64,000 nucleotides of DNA from Arcanobacterium pluranimalium (GCF_016907845.1 NZ_JAFBCS010000001.1:992001-1056000); one strand, 5' to 3'. Shown: positions 43,449 through 53,167, counted from the first letter of the stretch. The notes: a model not told the origin generated them from the letters alone. A program made the numbers and translations.

Positions 43449-45224
43449 ATGATGGTGGATCTAACTGCCGCGCCGTTTAATTTGGACGACGACGCAATCG
43501 CTTGGGTGCGTTCGACGATTAACGCGATGAGTATTGAGGAGAAGATTGGACAGCTTTTCGTCAATATGGGTGCGCAGCGCACCGAGGAATATCTCACTGA
43601 GGTGCTCGATAACTACCACATTGGCGCAGTTCGCTACAATCCAGGTACTGCTGAGGAAGTATGGGAGCAGAATTATATTCTGCAAACCAAATCTAAGATT
43701 CCGCTGCTCATTGCCGCTAATACTGAAGCCGGCGGCAATGGTGCCTGCACAGATGGTACCTATGTGGGCTTTGAAGTAAAAGTAGGCGCTACCAACGATC
43801 CTAAGTGGGCCTATGAAATGGGACGTGTATCGGGTATTGAAGCAAGTGCCATCGGCTGTAACTGGTCTTTCGCTCCAATTGTGGACATCATGCGCAATTG
43901 GCGCAATCCGATTATTTCTAATCGTTCCTTCGGTGCTGATCCTGATCTGGTTCTAGAAATGTCTCGTGCCTACATGAAAGGCATTATGGAATCGGGCATC
44001 TTGCCAGCTGCCAAACATTTCCCAGGTGATGGCATTGACGAACGCGATCAGCACCTTTCGGCGTCGGTAAATTCCTATTCAACTGAGGAATGGGACGCCA
44101 CCTTTGGCAAAGTTTATAAAGGTCTTATCGACGACGGCCTGCCCTCGCTCATGGTAGGGCACATTATGCTGCCGAGTTACCAGCAGCATTTCAATCCGAA
44201 CATGACGATTGACGATCTCTTGCCAGCTACCTTGAGCAAAGAAATTTTGACGGATCTGTTGCGCGGAAAGCTCGGCTTTAACGGCGTCGTCGTAACAGAT
44301 GCTTCGCATATGGTAGGACTCACGGGCGCGATGCCACGCCGCGACCTGCTCCCGACGGCTATTGCTGCTGGTTGCGACCTTTTCTTGTTCTTCAACGATC
44401 CGGATGAGGACTTTGAGTGGATGTTTGATGGCTACCGCCGCGGCATTATCACCGAAGAGCGCTTGCAAGAAGCTCTGGAGCGAATCCTTGGCTTGAAAGC
44501 GCGATTAGGTCTACATTCGACGCCGCGCGAACAGATTCTTCCTCCAAAAGCAGAGGCTATGCAGCGGATTGGTATGCCGCAAAACGTTGCCATTGCGAGC
44601 GAACTCACCGATCGTGCGATCACGCTCGTGAAGAACAAGCAGCCTCAGAACTTGCCGCTTAGCCCGGAAAAGACGAAGCGGGTGCTGGTAGTTTCGGTGT
44701 CTGGTCCAAGCAATCCGATCTCGCGCGCATTTGGCGGCGGCGGCGAAAACGTGCACCCTGCTGATCGTGTTGCCGATAAGCTGCGCGAACGCGGTTACGA
44801 GGTGACGCGCCACGAGTCTTTGCTCGATAAATTGGCGCAGATGAGCCCTGAGGAGCAGGCGACGGCGGTGAAGAACGTTTACGCAGGAAAGGCACCTATC
44901 GCTAATCTCACGAAGAACTATGACCTCGTGCTATTAATTTCAAAGATTGATGGCATGATGCAGCCAACCGAGCGCGTGATGTGGCCCGCTACTAAAGGCA
45001 CAGTGGATATCCCATGGTACGTATTCGAAATTCCTACCATTTATGTTTCTACTGCTACGCCTTATGCATTGGTGGACGTTCCCCAGGTCAAGACGTACAT
45101 CAACACTTACGACGACAAAGACTTCACGCTGGATTTGCTACTTGACAAGCTCGAGGGTAAGTCTGAATTCGTAGGGATCAGCCCTGTTGATGCTTTCTGC
45201 GGAAAAATTGACGCACAGATCTGA
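43449..45224 (+). CDS. Cytoplasmic glycoside hydrolase family 3 (NagZ-like)
   Basis: A 591-residue GH3 enzyme without signal peptide. The N-terminal barrel (about 10-360) has 'KHFPGDGIDERDQH' (189-202) with the Asp-x-His dyad (D200, H202) that marks beta-N-acetylhexosaminidases and some GH3 phosphorylases, and the nucleophile D284 in 'VVVTDASHM'. A second alpha/beta domain (about 400-590) is present, unlike short NagZ. GAAGGAG precedes the paired ATG codons. Lying between a GPH symporter and a HAD phosphatase it probably splits an imported N-acetylglucosamine or related beta-glycoside. Whether it hydrolyses or phosphorolyses the bond is open. Confidence 0.87.
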   Translation: MMVDLTAAPFNLDDDAIAWVRSTINAMSIEEKIGQLFVNMGAQRTEEYLTEVLDNYHIGAVRYNPGTAEEVWEQNYILQTKSKIPLLIAANTEAGGNGACTDGTYVGFEVKVGATNDPKWAYEMGRVSGIEASAIGCNWSFAPIVDIMRNWRNPIISNRSFGADPDLVLEMSRAYMKGIMESGILPAAKHFPGDGIDERDQHLSASVNSYSTEEWDATFGKVYKGLIDDGLPSLMVGHIMLPSYQQHFNPNMTIDDLLPATLSKEILTDLLRGKLGFNGVVVTDASHMVGLTGAMPRRDLLPTAIAAGCDLFLFFNDPDEDFEWMFDGYRRGIITEERLQEALERILGLKARLGLHSTPREQILPPKAEAMQRIGMPQNVAIASELTDRAITLVKNKQPQNLPLSPEKTKRVLVVSVSGPSNPISRAFGGGGENVHPADRVADKLRERGYEVTRHESLLDKLAQMSPEEQATAVKNVYAGKAPIANLTKNYDLVLLISKIDGMMQPTERVMWPATKGTVDIPWYVFEIPTIYVSTATPYALVDVPQVKTYINTYDDKDFTLDLLLDKLEGKSEFVGISPVDAFCGKIDAQI

Positions 45225-45233
45225 GGACACACA

Positions 45234-46139
45234 ATGAATATTCCAGCTGCTGCTCAGGTACTTCTTGATTTCCAACCTGAAAAGGATTTCTTCATCGGGA
45301 TCGACTCCGATGGTTGTGCGATTGACGCGATGGATATTAAGCACTACGAGTGCTTTACCCCTTGCTACATCAAGTATTTTGATCTGCAACCTATCTCGAC
45401 GCTCGTGCGCGAGACCGCGATCTTCGTGAATTTGCATTCGACGACGCGCGGGAAAAACCGATGGGTGACTTTAGATTTGATTTTTGATCGGCTCAAGGAA
45501 CGCCCCGAAGTTATCGAGCGAGGTGTGGAGCTTCCCGACGGCGGTGAGTTGAAGAAATTCCTCGCATCGGGTCTGCCGCTTTCGGCTGATGGTATCGAAA
45601 AATTTGCCGCTGAGAACCCGTCAGAGGAAATCGATCGGTGCATTGCCTGGGGAAATGGCGTCAACGAACTGGTGGCGTGGATGGTTCATGGCTGCGCGCC
45701 GTTCCCTGGTGTGCGTGAGGCATTTGAGGAGATGACGGCGGTGGCAGATTGCATGACTGTCTCGGCTGCTTCAATGCAATTTCTTGAGCGAGAATGGGGC
45801 GAGCACGGGCTTGATGACTATATGAAAGTGCTGGCTGGGCAGGAGATGGGCACGAAAGCTCAACACCTTGAATACGCCGCCAAAGGAAAGTACGCCGATG
45901 ATCATATTTTGTTGATCGGTGACGCTCCTGGTGATCGAGACGCCGCTTTCAGCCAAGGTGTGCTGTGGTATCCGATCAATCCTGGTGGGGAAGCCCAATC
46001 GTGGCATCGATTCAAAGATGAAGCTTTGAAGAAATTCATCTCTGGCACTTACCGCGGAGCTTATATGGACTCCTTGGTTGCGGAATACGAAGCCTTATTG
46101 CCAGCGACGCCGCCGTGGCCTACTGTATCGGCGAAGTAG
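45234..46139 (+). CDS. HAD-superfamily phosphatase
   Basis: A 301-residue haloacid-dehalogenase-fold hydrolase. Motif I is 'GIDSDGCAIDAMD' with D24 and D26, motif II probably 'MTVSAAS', motif III a Lys near 'GTKAQHLEYA', and motif IV 'ILLIGDAPGDRDAA'. A large helical cap lies between motifs I and II. GAGG precedes the ATG, 9 bases after the GH3 stop, so the two are cotranscribed. The substrate may be a sugar phosphate from the GPH/GH3 route; this is inference from neighbours only. Confidence 0.83.
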   Translation: MNIPAAAQVLLDFQPEKDFFIGIDSDGCAIDAMDIKHYECFTPCYIKYFDLQPISTLVRETAIFVNLHSTTRGKNRWVTLDLIFDRLKERPEVIERGVELPDGGELKKFLASGLPLSADGIEKFAAENPSEEIDRCIAWGNGVNELVAWMVHGCAPFPGVREAFEEMTAVADCMTVSAASMQFLEREWGEHGLDDYMKVLAGQEMGTKAQHLEYAAKGKYADDHILLIGDAPGDRDAAFSQGVLWYPINPGGEAQSWHRFKDEALKKFISGTYRGAYMDSLVAEYEALLPATPPWPTVSAK

Positions 46140-46163
46140 GTAGGCGCTCACTTAGGTAGGTGC

Positions 46164-46943
46164 TCACTGTGGCGGCTGGTGCTTCATACGCAAGGTAAGC
46201 AGCTCTTGAACCGATTGCTGCGATAGCGACATCGCTGCGGGAAAACGGCCGTTGAGGTCGTTGGATGAGTCTTGCTCAGTGGTGAAGAACTCTGGAAGTA
46301 TTTTTTGCGCGGTTTTAATATCGTCAAATACTGTGCGCAGATGATGCGATAATAGTTGCTCAGCGCCGTCTAGGTCGTGCGCGCGAATTCGATCGAAGAT
46401 TTCGCAGTGCTGTTCATAAAAAATGATGGGTGGCGTGGATTCTTGATATCCGAGGTAGCGTGCTCGGTCAAGATGTGGCTTGGTCGTTGCCACGACGTCC
46501 CATGAGCGCCAATGATTGGCGAGCTTCATCAACGAGGCATGGAAAATTTCATCAAGTATGAAGAAAGCTCGGGCATCGTGGGACTCAGCTGCATTCTTTT
46601 GCTGCGCGAGGTTGTTGGTGATCTCTTGAACTAGTGCAGGGTCGAGTTGAGCTGGAATAGATCGCAAGGAGGCGATTTCGATAGCTTCACGGAGGAACTG
46701 GGTTTCGCGAACGAGTTCGAGGTTGATCTTGGTGACGAAAGTTCCTTTTCGGGGAAACACTTCGATTAGCCCGTCTTTATCGAGCAATACTAGTGCTTCG
46801 CGTACCGGGGTTCGCGATACGTTGAGCTGCGTTGCGAGTTCGGTTTCAGACAGTGCCATCCCTGGTAGGAAAGTGAGATTGATGATTCGTGTTCGAATCT
46901 CTTGATAGACCGATTCGCGGGTAGACGTTGTGTTTTTCACCAA
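46164..46943 (-). CDS. GntR/FadR-family regulator of the hexuronate operon
   Basis: A 259-residue repressor or activator with an N-terminal winged helix (about 10-75, 'LSETELATQLNVSRTPVREAL' across the recognition helix) and a C-terminal FCD ligand-binding domain (about 85-220) whose 'DEIFH' and 'HCEIFDRI' segments carry the usual metal-binding Asp and His. The start is either TTG 46943 or GTG 46940; AGGA lies at a better distance for the TTG. It is divergent from the Nramp-like/uxu operon and three 13-bp repeats sit between them, so it most likely senses a uronate or its product like UxuR/ExuR. Confidence 0.88.
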   Translation of the reverse strand: MVKNTTSTRESVYQEIRTRIINLTFLPGMALSETELATQLNVSRTPVREALVLLDKDGLIEVFPRKGTFVTKINLELVRETQFLREAIEIASLRSIPAQLDPALVQEITNNLAQQKNAAESHDARAFFILDEIFHASLMKLANHWRSWDVVATTKPHLDRARYLGYQESTPPIIFYEQHCEIFDRIRAHDLDGAEQLLSHHLRTVFDDIKTAQKILPEFFTTEQDSSNDLNGRFPAAMSLSQQSVQELLTLRMKHQPPQ

Positions 46944-47073
46944 ATCTGCTTCCTAAGGTGGCTCAAGTTAATTGAACGCAATTCTCTATGGGTTGAAGAA
47001 CCTTCTCTATGAAGAATATTGCCAATGATCGAAATATGCCATCGCGATTGACAATAAGAACACAATTCCATAG

Positions 47074-47112
47074 TATACAAGCAATGTATACAAGAGTTGT
47101 ATGCAAGACGGG
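47074..47112. promoter_or_regulatory. Three 13-bp direct repeats, likely operator of the uxu operon
   Basis: TATACAAG recurs at 47074 and 47087 and as TATGCAAG at 47100, with an exact 13-bp period. The first two are within near-palindromes of the type GTATAC. The position between the GntR gene and its divergent operon fits a regulator site. Confidence 0.6.
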
Positions 47113-47168
47113 CTCAGTACTTTTGCTTGAGTTCACAGTAAACATCTGTAGTTTGCAAAGGAGCGAAC

Positions 47169-48590
47169 ATGGCAGCATCGGAAGTCAACGAAACCGTAAC
47201 GGAAACTACCATTACGGACGATCCGTACACTCTCGATCCTAAAAATATACAAGAACCACCACGCACCTTTAAGGGGTCGCTAAAATTCCTCGGACCAGGA
47301 ATGATCACATCCGCAGCCGTGGTGGGCTCAGGAGAACTACTCACAGCCACAACTCTCGGCGCCAAAGCTGGGTTTATTCTGTTCTGGCTCGTGTTTGTTT
47401 CCACTTTCGTCAAGGTGTTCGTGCAGATTGAACTCGCGCGTTGGTCGATTTCAACTGGTAAGCCAGCCATCACTGGATTTAATGAGATGGGGCCAAAAGT
47501 CAAAGGCCACGGCTGGATGGTATGGCTCGTACTGTCGATGTTCATACAGTTTGCAATCGGGCAGGCAGGCGTGCTCTCCGCAGCAGCTTTCGCGTTCTCG
47601 GCTCTCATGCCGATCGGTGGGGATCCGTTCTCGCTGCTCTCGATTGGAATATGGGTCGCAATTCTCGCTTCTATCGCCATCGCAGTGCACTGGTTCAACC
47701 GGTACGACATGTTGGAGAAAATCTCGACTGTGCTCGTAGTGCTCGTGACGGTCTTCGCCGTCGCCGTCGTCTTTGCGCTGTTTGGAACCGAATACAGCTG
47801 GGGACTGGCTGAAATATCACAGGGAATGCGCTTTAAAATCGGCGTAGGTTCTTTCGGAATCGCCTTGGCAATGTTCGGCCTTACAGGCGTCGGCGCTGGT
47901 GAAGTGACCACCTACACCTATTGGATTGTCGAAAAAGGCTACGCCGCGTGGGCCGGACCAAACGATGGCTCTATGCAGTGGGTCAATCGCGCTCGCGGCT
48001 GGATCAAAGTGATGAAAGTCGATGCGTGGGTTTCGTGGTTCATTTACACAATCTCGACCGCAGCTTTCTACGTCCTCGGTGCAGCAGTGCTCAACCCACA
48101 AGGACTCGTGCCACAAGGAAACGAAGTGATGACCACCATCTCCTCGATTTTCGAAACTGTAGTTGGATCGTGGGGAGGTGCGCTATTCATGATTGGCGGT
48201 GGAGTGGCACTGTTTAAGACGATTCTCGCCAATGTGCCTGGATTCGCGCGTTTGACCACCAATACGCTTTCCGTTTTAGGTGCGTTTAACTGGAACGACG
48301 CCGCGCGACGTGACCGTTGGATGCGCGTCACAATGGTGATTTTGCCTATCACCTGGGCCATCTTGGGTACGGTTGCCAAATCCCCGCTTGCACTGCTCGT
48401 GTTGGCAGGCGTTTTGAATGCGATCTTCCTTATGGGCGTGGCGGTATCAACGCTGCAATTACAGCGCGTGCAAACCGACGACAAGGTAAAAGACGGAGTT
48501 CTTTTCCAAGTTCTGCTCATCATCTCGGCATTCGCGATCTTTGCCCTGGGTCTTTACTCACTCTGGGGTCAGCTGAGCAGCCTTATGTGA
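47169..48590 (+). CDS. Nramp-fold transporter without the metal-binding motif, uronate operon
   Basis: A 473-residue membrane protein with about 11 helices and the Nramp (SLC11) fold: 'FLGPGMITSAAVVGSGELLTAT' occupies helix 1 (read about 40-60). In true Nramps helix 1 carries DPGN; here residues 53-56 read GSGE. The helix 6 metal motif (MPH) is also absent; this region reads 'FGLTGVGAGEVTTY' (about 236-250). The protein therefore probably does not carry Mn or Fe. AGGAG precedes the ATG. As the first gene of an operon with idnD-like, uxuB, uxuA, eda, kdgK and uxaC genes, with no other uronate carrier in that run, it is a good candidate for a uronate or aldonate transporter. That role is inference. 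Confidence 0.82.
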   Translation: MAASEVNETVTETTITDDPYTLDPKNIQEPPRTFKGSLKFLGPGMITSAAVVGSGELLTATTLGAKAGFILFWLVFVSTFVKVFVQIELARWSISTGKPAITGFNEMGPKVKGHGWMVWLVLSMFIQFAIGQAGVLSAAAFAFSALMPIGGDPFSLLSIGIWVAILASIAIAVHWFNRYDMLEKISTVLVVLVTVFAVAVVFALFGTEYSWGLAEISQGMRFKIGVGSFGIALAMFGLTGVGAGEVTTYTYWIVEKGYAAWAGPNDGSMQWVNRARGWIKVMKVDAWVSWFIYTISTAAFYVLGAAVLNPQGLVPQGNEVMTTISSIFETVVGSWGGALFMIGGGVALFKTILANVPGFARLTTNTLSVLGAFNWNDAARRDRWMRVTMVILPITWAILGTVAKSPLALLVLAGVLNAIFLMGVAVSTLQLQRVQTDDKVKDGVLFQVLLIISAFAIFALGLYSLWGQLSSLM

Positions 48591-48644
48591 TCACCGCAAA
48601 CGATAAAAACACAGACAACGAACGAAAATGATAAGAGGCGAACA

Positions 48645-49670
48645 ATGAAAGCAGTAGTTGTGCACGGACCTAAGGATCTGCGCATTGATGAGGTGGCTGA
48701 TCCGGTATGTGGACCTGTAGATGTGCTGGTGCGCATGGAGTGGGGAGGGATCTGCGGTTCTGATGTGGCATATTGGCGCTCAGGAATCTCAGGCACAGCC
48801 GTTTTGCGTGATCCGCTGATTCTCGGGCATGAAGTTGCTGGTTATGTGGCGGAAGTCGGATCAGAGGTAGACGGAGTCGAGGTCGGTGCAAAAGTAGCGC
48901 TCTATCCTGCGAGTTTGGTGGGTGACTATCAAGTTGCTGAGGATATGCGGGCGCGGACTAACTTGTGGCCCGAAGTACGATATTTCGGTTCAGCTGCTTT
49001 TTTGCCACACGAGCAAGGGGGATTTTCAAAATTCCGCATTGTTCGCCCTGATCAATTGCGTTTCTTGCCGCAGGGAGTGACGACGAAAGCTGGAGCATTA
49101 GCCGAACCTTTCGCCGTCGCTATCCATGCGGTACGACGCGCGGGCGACGTCGCAGATAAAACGGTGTTAGTGAACGGTGCTGGTCCGATCGGTTCCCTGG
49201 CTGTCGCAGCTGCCAAAGCTTACGGTGCCCGTCACGTTACTGTAGCTGACCTCAGCGAGCAGGCGCTCGATATCGCCCGCGCTATGGGCGCTGACTGCAC
49301 AATTAATATTTTGCAGGGACAGGAGCTGCCACAAGACGTCGATATCGCTATTGAAGCCTCCGGTGCGCCAGCGGCGATTGGTGGCGTCATCAGCGCAACT
49401 CGTCGCGGCGGAGTGGTGGTGCAGGTCGGTAATCTTCCAGGTGGAGACGTAAGTGCAACCCTTGGAAATATCGTCACTCGTGAGATTGAGTACCGTGGCT
49501 CATATCGCTTCGCCGATGAAATGGATGAGGCGATCCGGCTCCTCGATGGGGTTGTTGATATTTCGCCGCTTCAAACCCATGAATTTGACATTTTGCAAGC
49601 TTGCGAGGCATTTGACGTCGCCGCTGATAGATCGAGCGGATCCTCGAAAGTGATGTTGAAGCTGTCATAA
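48645..49670 (+). CDS. MDR-family sugar-acid dehydrogenase (IdnD-like)
   Basis: A 341-residue zinc-type dehydrogenase most like L-idonate 5-dehydrogenase. Catalytic zinc ligands C37, H62 and E63 ('GGICGSD', 'ILGHEVAG') and the NAD(P) Rossmann motif 'VNGAGPIGSLAV' are intact. The lobe that normally holds four structural-zinc Cys residues is replaced by a Cys-free stretch (about 92-116) before 'YFGSAAFLPHEQGGF'. AGAGG precedes the ATG. It lies 54 bases after the Nramp-like gene and before uxuB, so it probably oxidises a hexonate to a keto-acid that joins the uronate route. Exact substrate unknown. Confidence 0.85.
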   Translation: MKAVVVHGPKDLRIDEVADPVCGPVDVLVRMEWGGICGSDVAYWRSGISGTAVLRDPLILGHEVAGYVAEVGSEVDGVEVGAKVALYPASLVGDYQVAEDMRARTNLWPEVRYFGSAAFLPHEQGGFSKFRIVRPDQLRFLPQGVTTKAGALAEPFAVAIHAVRRAGDVADKTVLVNGAGPIGSLAVAAAKAYGARHVTVADLSEQALDIARAMGADCTINILQGQELPQDVDIAIEASGAPAAIGGVISATRRGGVVVQVGNLPGGDVSATLGNIVTREIEYRGSYRFADEMDEAIRLLDGVVDISPLQTHEFDILQACEAFDVAADRSSGSSKVMLKLS

Positions 49671-49688
49671 CGCATCACAATGAAGCTG

Positions 49689-49735
49689 ATGTTGGCAACT
49701 TTAGGCAACTAAACGGAAGCCAAAGTTGCCAGCAT
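49689..49735 (+). terminator. Hairpin inside the hexuronate operon
   Basis: 14-bp stem with one G-U pair (49689-49702, 49722-49735) built on TTGGCAACTTT/AAAGTTGCC. It lies between the IdnD-like gene and uxuB without a U tract, so it may attenuate or stabilise the message rather than end it. Confidence 0.5.
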
Positions 49736-49830
49736 TAGAATTTAGATAACAGACAAGGTTGTAGGTGTTTTCTAGAGGCGAGGGCGCAAGAAAATGCTCA
49801 ATCTTCGAACCAATTCGTAATCGAGGAAAG

Positions 49831-51420
49831 ATGCAACTCAATTTAGAAAATCTTGATTCCTTGGCACAGCTCGCACCCCAGTTCGATGTGGAGCAGATGC
49901 AAGCACAAGGTAAAGAAAATCCGCGGTGGATTCACATTGGTCCGGGAAATATTTTCCGCATTTTTATCGCGAGGATCGCACACGATCTCATTGCGGCTGG
50001 TCACGAGTGGCCAGTGACCGCCGTCATCCCAATGGATCCGGTGGAACTCGACGTGCAGCTCGCAAAACACGATCTTATGACCTTGGGCGTAACACTCAAT
50101 CCGGACGGTGAACGCGATATCAAAGTTATCGCCGGCATGTGTGAGGGCTTAGCTACGCGTCGTCGTGAAGATTTTGAACGCTTAGTTGAGATCATTCGAA
50201 GCGAGTCTGTCTCACTGATGAGCTTTACTATTACCGAAAAAGGCTATGCCATTCACGATGCGCAAGGTCTGTTGCAAACTGCTGTGGAAGAAGAGATCGC
50301 TTCCGATCCATTCGGATACCATGCCCACACGATGGCTCTCGTGGCTGGATTGTTGTGGCATCGCTTTAATGCTGGTGGCGCGCCAATTACTTTGCTCTCG
50401 ACCGATAACTTCTCCCATAACGGCGATAAGTTGCGCGAATCGGTTCTCACGATTGCGCGTGGGTGGGCACAAGCTGGCACAGTTCCAGAGCAATTCATCA
50501 CCTGGCTTGGCGATGAAGCGAATGTTGCGTTCCCAATTTCAGTGATCGACAAGATCACTCCGCGTCCGAATGACTCGATCGCGGCTGAGCTGGCACAAAT
50601 AGGATTCACTGATATGGCCGTGGAGACTCCCAACCGCGCACCATATGCCGGTTTTGTGAACGCCGAGCCTACCGAATACCTCATTATTGAGGACAAATTC
50701 GCTGGTGAACGCCCGCCTTTTGAAGATTTTGGTGTGAGTATCGTGGATCGAAAAGTCTGTGATGACTTTGAGAATATGAAAGTCACGACCTGCCTTAATC
50801 CATTGCACACAGCGCTTGCCGTAGCAGGGTGCCTGTTGCGATTCCCAACGATTGATTCGGAAATGCGCGATGAGGCTCTCGCGGCGCTCGTCAACCAGCT
50901 GGGCTGGAACGAAGGCCTGCCCGTCGTCGTCGATCCCGGTATTGTGAAACCGGAAGACTTCCTGCGCGAAGTGCTCGAGGTGCGCTTCCCGAACCGCTAT
51001 CTACCAGACGATCCGGCGCGTATTGCGATGGACACCTCCCAGAAGATTCCGATCCGTTTTGGTGAGACGATCAAGAAGTACATCGAGCGCGGTATGGATT
51101 TGGATTCGCTGCACGCGATGCCACTAGTTTTCGCGTTATGGTGCCGTTATCTTATGGCAGTTGCAGACGACGGCGAAGAACTTACGCTTTCGCCAGATCC
51201 TTTGCTTGAGGAGTTGCAAGCGCATGTAGCACATATCCGCTTGGGCGAAGAAACTGACGTTCATGCAGCTCTTGAGCCTATTCTTTCCAATAAACAAATT
51301 TTCGGTGTCGATCTGTATGACACACCACTCGCAACTAAGGTGGAGAAGCTCTTCGCCGAACTAATTTCAGCCCCTGGCGCGGTGCGCGCTACGCTCGACA
51401 AGGAGATGAACACCAAATGA
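49831..51420 (+). CDS. uxuB: Fructuronate reductase / mannitol-dehydrogenase family
   Basis: A 529-residue long-chain polyol dehydrogenase that reduces D-fructuronate to D-mannonate with NADH. The family's K-x5-N-x2-H catalytic set is K317, N323 and H326 in '[11 protein letters not shown]'. '[15 protein letters not shown]' is the N-terminal nucleotide-binding segment, and '[12 protein letters not shown]' a family block. I choose ATG 49831, right after GAGGAAAG; an earlier in-frame ATG has no ribosome site. Its stop overlaps the uxuA start by ATGA. Neighbours make fructuronate the favoured substrate over mannitol or tagaturonate. Confidence 0.9.
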   Translation: MQLNLENLDSLAQLAPQFDVEQMQAQGKENPRWIHIGPGNIFRIFIARIAHDLIAAGHEWPVTAVIPMDPVELDVQLAKHDLMTLGVTLNPDGERDIKVIAGMCEGLATRRREDFERLVEIIRSESVSLMSFTITEKGYAIHDAQGLLQTAVEEEIASDPFGYHAHTMALVAGLLWHRFNAGGAPITLLSTDNFSHNGDKLRESVLTIARGWAQAGTVPEQFITWLGDEANVAFPISVIDKITPRPNDSIAAELAQIGFTDMAVETPNRAPYAGFVNAEPTEYLIIEDKFAGERPPFEDFGVSIVDRKVCDDFENMKVTTCLNPLHTALAVAGCLLRFPTIDSEMRDEALAALVNQLGWNEGLPVVVDPGIVKPEDFLREVLEVRFPNRYLPDDPARIAMDTSQKIPIRFGETIKKYIERGMDLDSLHAMPLVFALWCRYLMAVADDGEELTLSPDPLLEELQAHVAHIRLGEETDVHAALEPILSNKQIFGVDLYDTPLATKVEKLFAELISAPGAVRATLDKEMNTK

Positions 51421-52496
51421 AAATGACATTCCGCTGGTACGGCGAAGGATACGATCCAATTCCGCTTCAGTACATCAAGCAGATTCCAGAAATGACCGGA
51501 ATCATGGGTGTGCTATCTGGTAAGCAAGCAGGGGAAGTTTGGGAAGAAGCCGAAATCGGTGAGCTTATTGGTGGTGTGAACGAAGCTGGTCTCGAATGTG
51601 AAGTTATCGAGTCGGTGAATGTGCATGAGGACATTAAGCTTGGTCTGAGCACGCGCGATGAGTACATCGAAAACTACAATAAGAGCCTTGAGAATCTTGC
51701 GAAGTTTGGTGTGAAAGTTGTGGTTTACAACTTTATGCCGGTATTTGACTGGCTGCGCACCGAGCTTGCGCACGTCACTGACGATGGCTCGAATTGTCTT
51801 TACTACGATCACGCACAGATCGAGGGCATGACCCCGCGCGATATTGTGGAAATTACCGCAAAAGAATCAGGTGGACTCACGCTGCCGGGTTGGGAGCCTG
51901 AGCGTTTGGAACGCCTCGATGAAGTCATGCGTTTGTATGAAGACGTCGATCACAACAAGATGCGCGACAACTACCGTTACTTCCTAGAGGGCATTATCCC
52001 CACCGCTGAAAAAGTTGGCATCAAGATGGCCTGCCATCCTGACGACCCAGCTTGGGATCTTTTCGGCCTGCCACGTATTTATCGCAATCGCGATGATATG
52101 GACAAGATCGCGAAGCTTTACGATTCGCAGTACAACGGCTTCTGCATCTGTTCCGGTTCGCTCGGTTCGAACCCAGATAACGATGTGCCAGCTATTTTCC
52201 GTGAATTTGGTGAGCGTGGCTTGATGAACGCAGCGCATGTGCGCAACGTGAAGTACTTAGGGCCGAAGAAATTCCACGAGGCTCCGCACCCGTCGTCTAC
52301 CGGCGATCTCGACATGTTCGCCATCATGGAAGCGATTTACGATACCAATCCGGATGTTTATATTCGCCCAGATCACGGCCGTATGATTTGGGGCGAGACT
52401 GGACGCCCCGGCTATCCGCTCTACGATCGCGCCCTCGGTGCGGTGTACTTGAACGGCTTGTGGGAATCAATTCACAAGATGAAGACTCGTAACTAG
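51417..52496 (+). CDS. uxuA: Mannonate dehydratase
   Basis: A 359-residue TIM-barrel enzyme that dehydrates D-mannonate to 2-keto-3-deoxygluconate. The start '[15 protein letters not shown]', '[13 protein letters not shown]', '[15 protein letters not shown]' and '[13 protein letters not shown]' are hallmark UxuA blocks with the metal-binding Cys and His residues. Length matches the shorter UxuA proteins of Gram-positive bacteria. It overlaps uxuB by 4 bases, so the two steps fructuronate to mannonate to KDG are translationally coupled. Confidence 0.95.
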   Translation: MKMTFRWYGEGYDPIPLQYIKQIPEMTGIMGVLSGKQAGEVWEEAEIGELIGGVNEAGLECEVIESVNVHEDIKLGLSTRDEYIENYNKSLENLAKFGVKVVVYNFMPVFDWLRTELAHVTDDGSNCLYYDHAQIEGMTPRDIVEITAKESGGLTLPGWEPERLERLDEVMRLYEDVDHNKMRDNYRYFLEGIIPTAEKVGIKMACHPDDPAWDLFGLPRIYRNRDDMDKIAKLYDSQYNGFCICSGSLGSNPDNDVPAIFREFGERGLMNAAHVRNVKYLGPKKFHEAPHPSSTGDLDMFAIMEAIYDTNPDVYIRPDHGRMIWGETGRPGYPLYDRALGAVYLNGLWESIHKMKTRN

Positions 52497-52525
52497 GAAA
52501 TCTACGACTAGGAAAGAAGAAGGAA

Positions 52526-53167
52526 ATGGCTATCCCATCTGCTCGTCCGTTCTTGGAAAAGAACCCGATTGTGCCAGTTGTGGTGCTGGATCGAGAAGAA
52601 GATGCGCTACCAACTGCAAAAGCGCTGGTGGCAGGCGGTATTACATCGGCTGAAGTCACCTTTCGTACGCCAGTAGCTGCGCAAGCAATTGCGCAGATGG
52701 CACAAGTGGAGGGAATCACGGTTGGCGCTGGAACTGTTGTAACTGCAGATCAGGCGAATCGTGCGATTGATGCCGGCGCACAATTCTTGGTTTCACCAGG
52801 CTTTTCTACTGAGGTAGCGAATGTAGCTAGTGAGCGCGAGGTTGCATTCTTGCCTGGCATCGCCAATCCAACCGATATTATGGCTGCTTTGGCATTTGAC
52901 CTTGACGTAATGAAATTCTTCCCGGCGGTGCCGCTCGGGGGACTGCCGTTGGTCAAAGCAATGGCAGCGCCGTTCCCTCAGCTCAAATTCATGCCTACGG
53001 GCGGCATTGGTCCAGACAACATCCGTGAATGGCTCGCAATTGACGTGATTGCTTCAGTGGGTGGCTCTTGGATGGTGACTCGGCAGATGGTTGCCGAGGG
53101 GCAATTCGACGAGATCACGCGCCTTTCAGCTGAGGCGATGGAGATTGTTGGGCAGGTGCGGTCATGA
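52526..53167 (+). CDS. eda: KDPG aldolase
   Basis: A 213-residue class I aldolase splitting 2-keto-3-deoxy-6-phosphogluconate into pyruvate and glyceraldehyde 3-phosphate. The Schiff-base lysine is K130 in 'VMKFFPA', and the general acid/base E43 is in 'SAEVTFRT'. 'GAGTVVTADQANRAIDAGAQF' spans the phosphate-loop region near 67-87. GGAA precedes the ATG. Overlaps the kinase gene by 4 bases. Confidence 0.95.
   Translation: MAIPSARPFLEKNPIVPVVVLDREEDALPTAKALVAGGITSAEVTFRTPVAAQAIAQMAQVEGITVGAGTVVTADQANRAIDAGAQFLVSPGFSTEVANVASEREVAFLPGIANPTDIMAALAFDLDVMKFFPAVPLGGLPLVKAMAAPFPQLKFMPTGGIGPDNIREWLAIDVIASVGGSWMVTRQMVAEGQFDEITRLSAEAMEIVGQVRS

Noticed and set aside
47169-48590. Plain annotation as Mn/Fe transporter
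   Set aside because: The DPGN and MPH metal motifs are absent and the operon is for uronate breakdown.
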